Positions 62,574-64,000 of a DNA stretch of 64,000 bases are shown in pieces (positions within the stretch are counted from its first letter, which is position 1; every line of letters starts with the position of its first letter). The DNA comes from Marinovum sp048263515 (lineage in GTDB: Bacteria; Pseudomonadota; Alphaproteobacteria; Rhodobacterales; Rhodobacteraceae), in NCBI RefSeq assembly GCF_048263515.1, contig NZ_JBLXEC010000003.1:1-64000 (forward strand), given 5' to 3'. A program made the position numbers and the translations under genes. The notes beneath the pieces were generated by a model. It made no database searches. It was given only the letters and a program-made list of their open reading frames with translations, and was not told where the DNA came from.

Positions 62574-62592
62574 CACATATTCAGATTATGTG
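62574..62592. promoter_or_regulatory. Candidate SoxR operator between soxS and soxV
   Basis: CACATA-TTCAGAT-TATGTG is a perfect inverted repeat in the 81-base divergent gap. The Paracoccus SoxR protein binds this intergenic region. The match to ATTC-N8-GAAT is only partial (six of eight using ATTC at 62571). Confidence 0.5.
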
Positions 62593-62628
62593 GTATATCA
62601 GGTTCGGATCAAACATGAAATCTTTCGC

Positions 62629-63009
62629 ATGCTGAGGATTGTCCCGCTTCTGCTGTCGGCCCTGCTGGTGCTGACCCTTGGTCTCGTGCAGCCCGCACGC
62701 GCCGAGATGACGCTTGTCATGGTCGAAGAGCCAGGCTGCGCCTGGTGTGCCAAGTGGAACAAGGAGATCGGGCCGATCTATCCCAAGACCGACGAGGGCG
62801 CGCTGGCGCCGCTGCACCGGATCGACATCCGCGAGCGCCCGCCAGAGGGCATGAGCTTTGCCCGCGGGCTGCACTTTACCCCGACATTTGTCCTGTTGGT
62901 CGACGGGGTCGAAAGCGGCCGCATCGAAGGCTACCCGGGCGAGGATTTCTTCTGGGGGCTGCTGGGCCGGATGATCGAGACCGCCAAACCGCAAGGGGCC
63001 ACAGGATGA
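62629..63009 (+). CDS. soxS: Periplasmic thiol-disulfide protein SoxS
   Basis: SoxS (126 residues) is a thioredoxin-like protein that reactivates SoxYZ. A signal peptide (MLRIVPLLLSALLVLTLGLV) leads the mature domain with C37-AW-C40 in EEPGCAWCAKWN and GLHFTPTFVLL. I use ATG 62629 because the signal peptide then has normal length; the frame also opens at 62590. The ribosome site is weak. Overlaps soxR by four bases. Confidence 0.88.
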   Translation: MLRIVPLLLSALLVLTLGLVQPARAEMTLVMVEEPGCAWCAKWNKEIGPIYPKTDEGALAPLHRIDIRERPPEGMSFARGLHFTPTFVLLVDGVESGRIEGYPGEDFFWGLLGRMIETAKPQGATG

Positions 63010-63389
63010 CCGCAGCATTGAACACCGGCGCCGCCACGGCATCGAAACTGCCGGCCTTTGACGAGAATACCTGCGAGGAAGACATCGAGCGGATGATGGA
63101 AAATGCCACCAACGCCGCCAACTTCCTCAAGGCGCTGGGCCACGAAGGCCGGCTGATGATCCTCTGCCATCTCGCCACCGGCGAGAAATCGGTAACCGAG
63201 CTCGAAGACCTGCTGTCGGCGCGCCAGGCGGCGGTGTCGCAGCAGCTCTCGCGCCTCAGGCTCGAAGGCATGGTCAAGCCGCGCCGCGATGGCAAGGCGA
63301 TCTATTATTCGCTGGCCGACGACCGGCCCCGGCAGATCATGGAGATCGTCTACGAGATGTTCTGCCGACCGGAGGCGACCACCTCTTGA
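63006..63389 (+). CDS. soxR: ArsR-family sulfur-responsive repressor SoxR
   Basis: SoxR (127 residues) is a winged-helix repressor of sox genes. The DNA-binding helix lies in SVTELEDLLSARQAAVSQQLSRLR. Cysteines are C23, C54 and C120; C54 and C120 are 66 residues apart, the same spacing as the polysulfide-sensing pair C41/C107 of Rhodobacter capsulatus SqrR. It probably releases DNA when a persulfide or tetrasulfide bridge forms. Its ATG overlaps the soxS stop. The DNA sites at 51283, 58803, 61178 and 62574 are its likely targets. Confidence 0.92.
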   Translation: MTAALNTGAATASKLPAFDENTCEEDIERMMENATNAANFLKALGHEGRLMILCHLATGEKSVTELEDLLSARQAAVSQQLSRLRLEGMVKPRRDGKAIYYSLADDRPRQIMEIVYEMFCRPEATTS

Positions 63390-63443
63390 GAAGACTCCGC
63401 CAGCAGGCCCCCGGGAGAGGGACCGCGCGGAGAGGGAGACAAA

Positions 63444-64000
63444 ATGCTGGACTATATCGGAGACGCCACCGCCGTGGCGCTTGTCGGGCTGCTGACCGGG
63501 GTGCTCCTGGGGCTGGCGGCGCGGCTCGGGCGATTCTGCACCCTGGGGGCGATCGAGGATTACTTCTATTCCAGCAGTGACCTGCGCCTGCGGATGTGGG
63601 GCATTGCCATCGGCGTGGCGGTGACCGGCAGCTTTGCCCTGATCGCGCTGGGTTGGCTAGATCCTGCAGCGCCGGCCTATCTCGCCAATGCCTGGTCGCC
63701 GGTGGCTTCGGTGCTGGGCGGGCTGGTCTTTGGCTACGGCATGGCGATCAGCGGCAACTGCGGTTTCGGCGCGCTGGCCCGGCTGGGCGGCGGTGACCTG
63801 CGCTCCTTCGTGATCGTGCTGGTGACCGGGGTTGCGGCCTATGCGCTGCTCTCGGGGCCGCTGTCGAGCCTGCGGATCGCGGTCTTTCCGCCGCTCGAGG
63901 CCGACCCTCAGGCCCTGCCCGGCATCGCCCATGGCCTGGCCCGGCTGACCGGGCTGCCGGTGGCAGAGATCGGTCTGGCGATCGGCCTTGCGATCCTGGC
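63444..64000 (+). CDS. YeeE/YedE family sulfur-compound transporter, partial at window end
   Basis: The frame from ATG 63444 runs off the window after 185 full codons. It encodes a multi-span membrane protein with two conserved cysteine blocks, GRFCTLGAIEDYF (about residues 30-42) and ISGNCGFGALARLGGGDLRS, hallmarks of YeeE/YedE proteins that import thiosulfate or sulfite. GGGAG is five bases upstream. It starts 54 bases after soxR and probably belongs to the soxS-soxR transcript, supplying or exporting Sox substrates (SoxT-like). Confidence 0.9.
   Translation, partial: MLDYIGDATAVALVGLLTGVLLGLAARLGRFCTLGAIEDYFYSSSDLRLRMWGIAIGVAVTGSFALIALGWLDPAAPAYLANAWSPVASVLGGLVFGYGMAISGNCGFGALARLGGGDLRSFVIVLVTGVAAYALLSGPLSSLRIAVFPPLEADPQALPGIAHGLARLTGLPVAEIGLAIGLAIL

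Overview
The window is GC-rich chromosomal DNA from an alphaproteobacterium, almost certainly of the Rhodobacteraceae (Roseobacter/Paracoccus relatives). The support is the rimP-nusA-ylxR-infB operon with a YlxR/L7Ae fusion, a secA divergent from parvulin-argJ-mutT, an ALDH16-type double aldehyde dehydrogenase beside deoC, and a Sox thiosulfate-oxidation cluster in the Paracoccus order. Nothing looks like a prophage, plasmid, transposase or CRISPR array. Assignments come from reading motifs and family resemblance by eye; no database search was run.

Layout. 0-9 kb: tRNA-Leu(CAG), an NDUFA9-like NAD(P)-binding protein, a Pro-Glu-repeat/PA14 protein, then rimP-nusA-ylxR-infB behind a possible attenuator and a terminator. 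A 40-codon gene with a strong ribosome binding site faces infB. 9-15 kb: mutT, argJ and a periplasmic parvulin on the minus strand, divergent from secA. 15-22 kb: a single-span membrane protein, a PstS-like/OmpA fusion, deoC and ALDH16. 22-26.3 kb: tdh-kbl with an XRE-cupin regulator and shared CGGAAyA boxes, then a thiolase. 26.3-34 kb: a phased array of CtrA-like boxes, then pbpC and an alpha-2-macroglobulin gene cut in two by an in-frame TAA. 34-51 kb: a hybrid histidine kinase, ureidoglycine aminohydrolase, yaaA, recQ, yggT, a thioesterase, an MFS transporter with mepA, a phytase-like lipoprotein, yhhQ, a candidate small RNA, arfB, pncA-pncB, an Hsp70-like ATPase and trhO.

51.3-64 kb: sulfur oxidation. 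Two MBL-fold proteins (soxG-like, soxH) face the minus-strand run soxV-W-X-Y-Z-A-B-(dsrE-like)-C-D-(DUF302). soxS-soxR and a YeeE/YedE transporter diverge from soxV. SoxYZ carries the substrate, SoxXA attaches it, SoxB hydrolyses sulfate off, SoxCD oxidises the remaining sulfane sulfur, SoxV/W/S keep the system reduced, and SoxR (ArsR family) is the likely persulfide-sensing repressor. soxE and soxF are not between soxD and soxGH, where Paracoccus has them. A secreted DsrE-like protein and a DUF302 protein are present instead.

Intergenic DNA is rich in repeats: palindromic CCCCGGACC-type REP elements, a roughly 170-bp inverted-repeat-bounded family in five copies, a short GGTATTTGGAAAGAGAAGAAG-like motif in four copies, and GGGGGGC hairpins. 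The observations I rate highest are the CtrA-like array, the small-RNA candidate carrying an anti-Shine-Dalgarno octamer, the split alpha-2-macroglobulin gene and the set of candidate SoxR operators.
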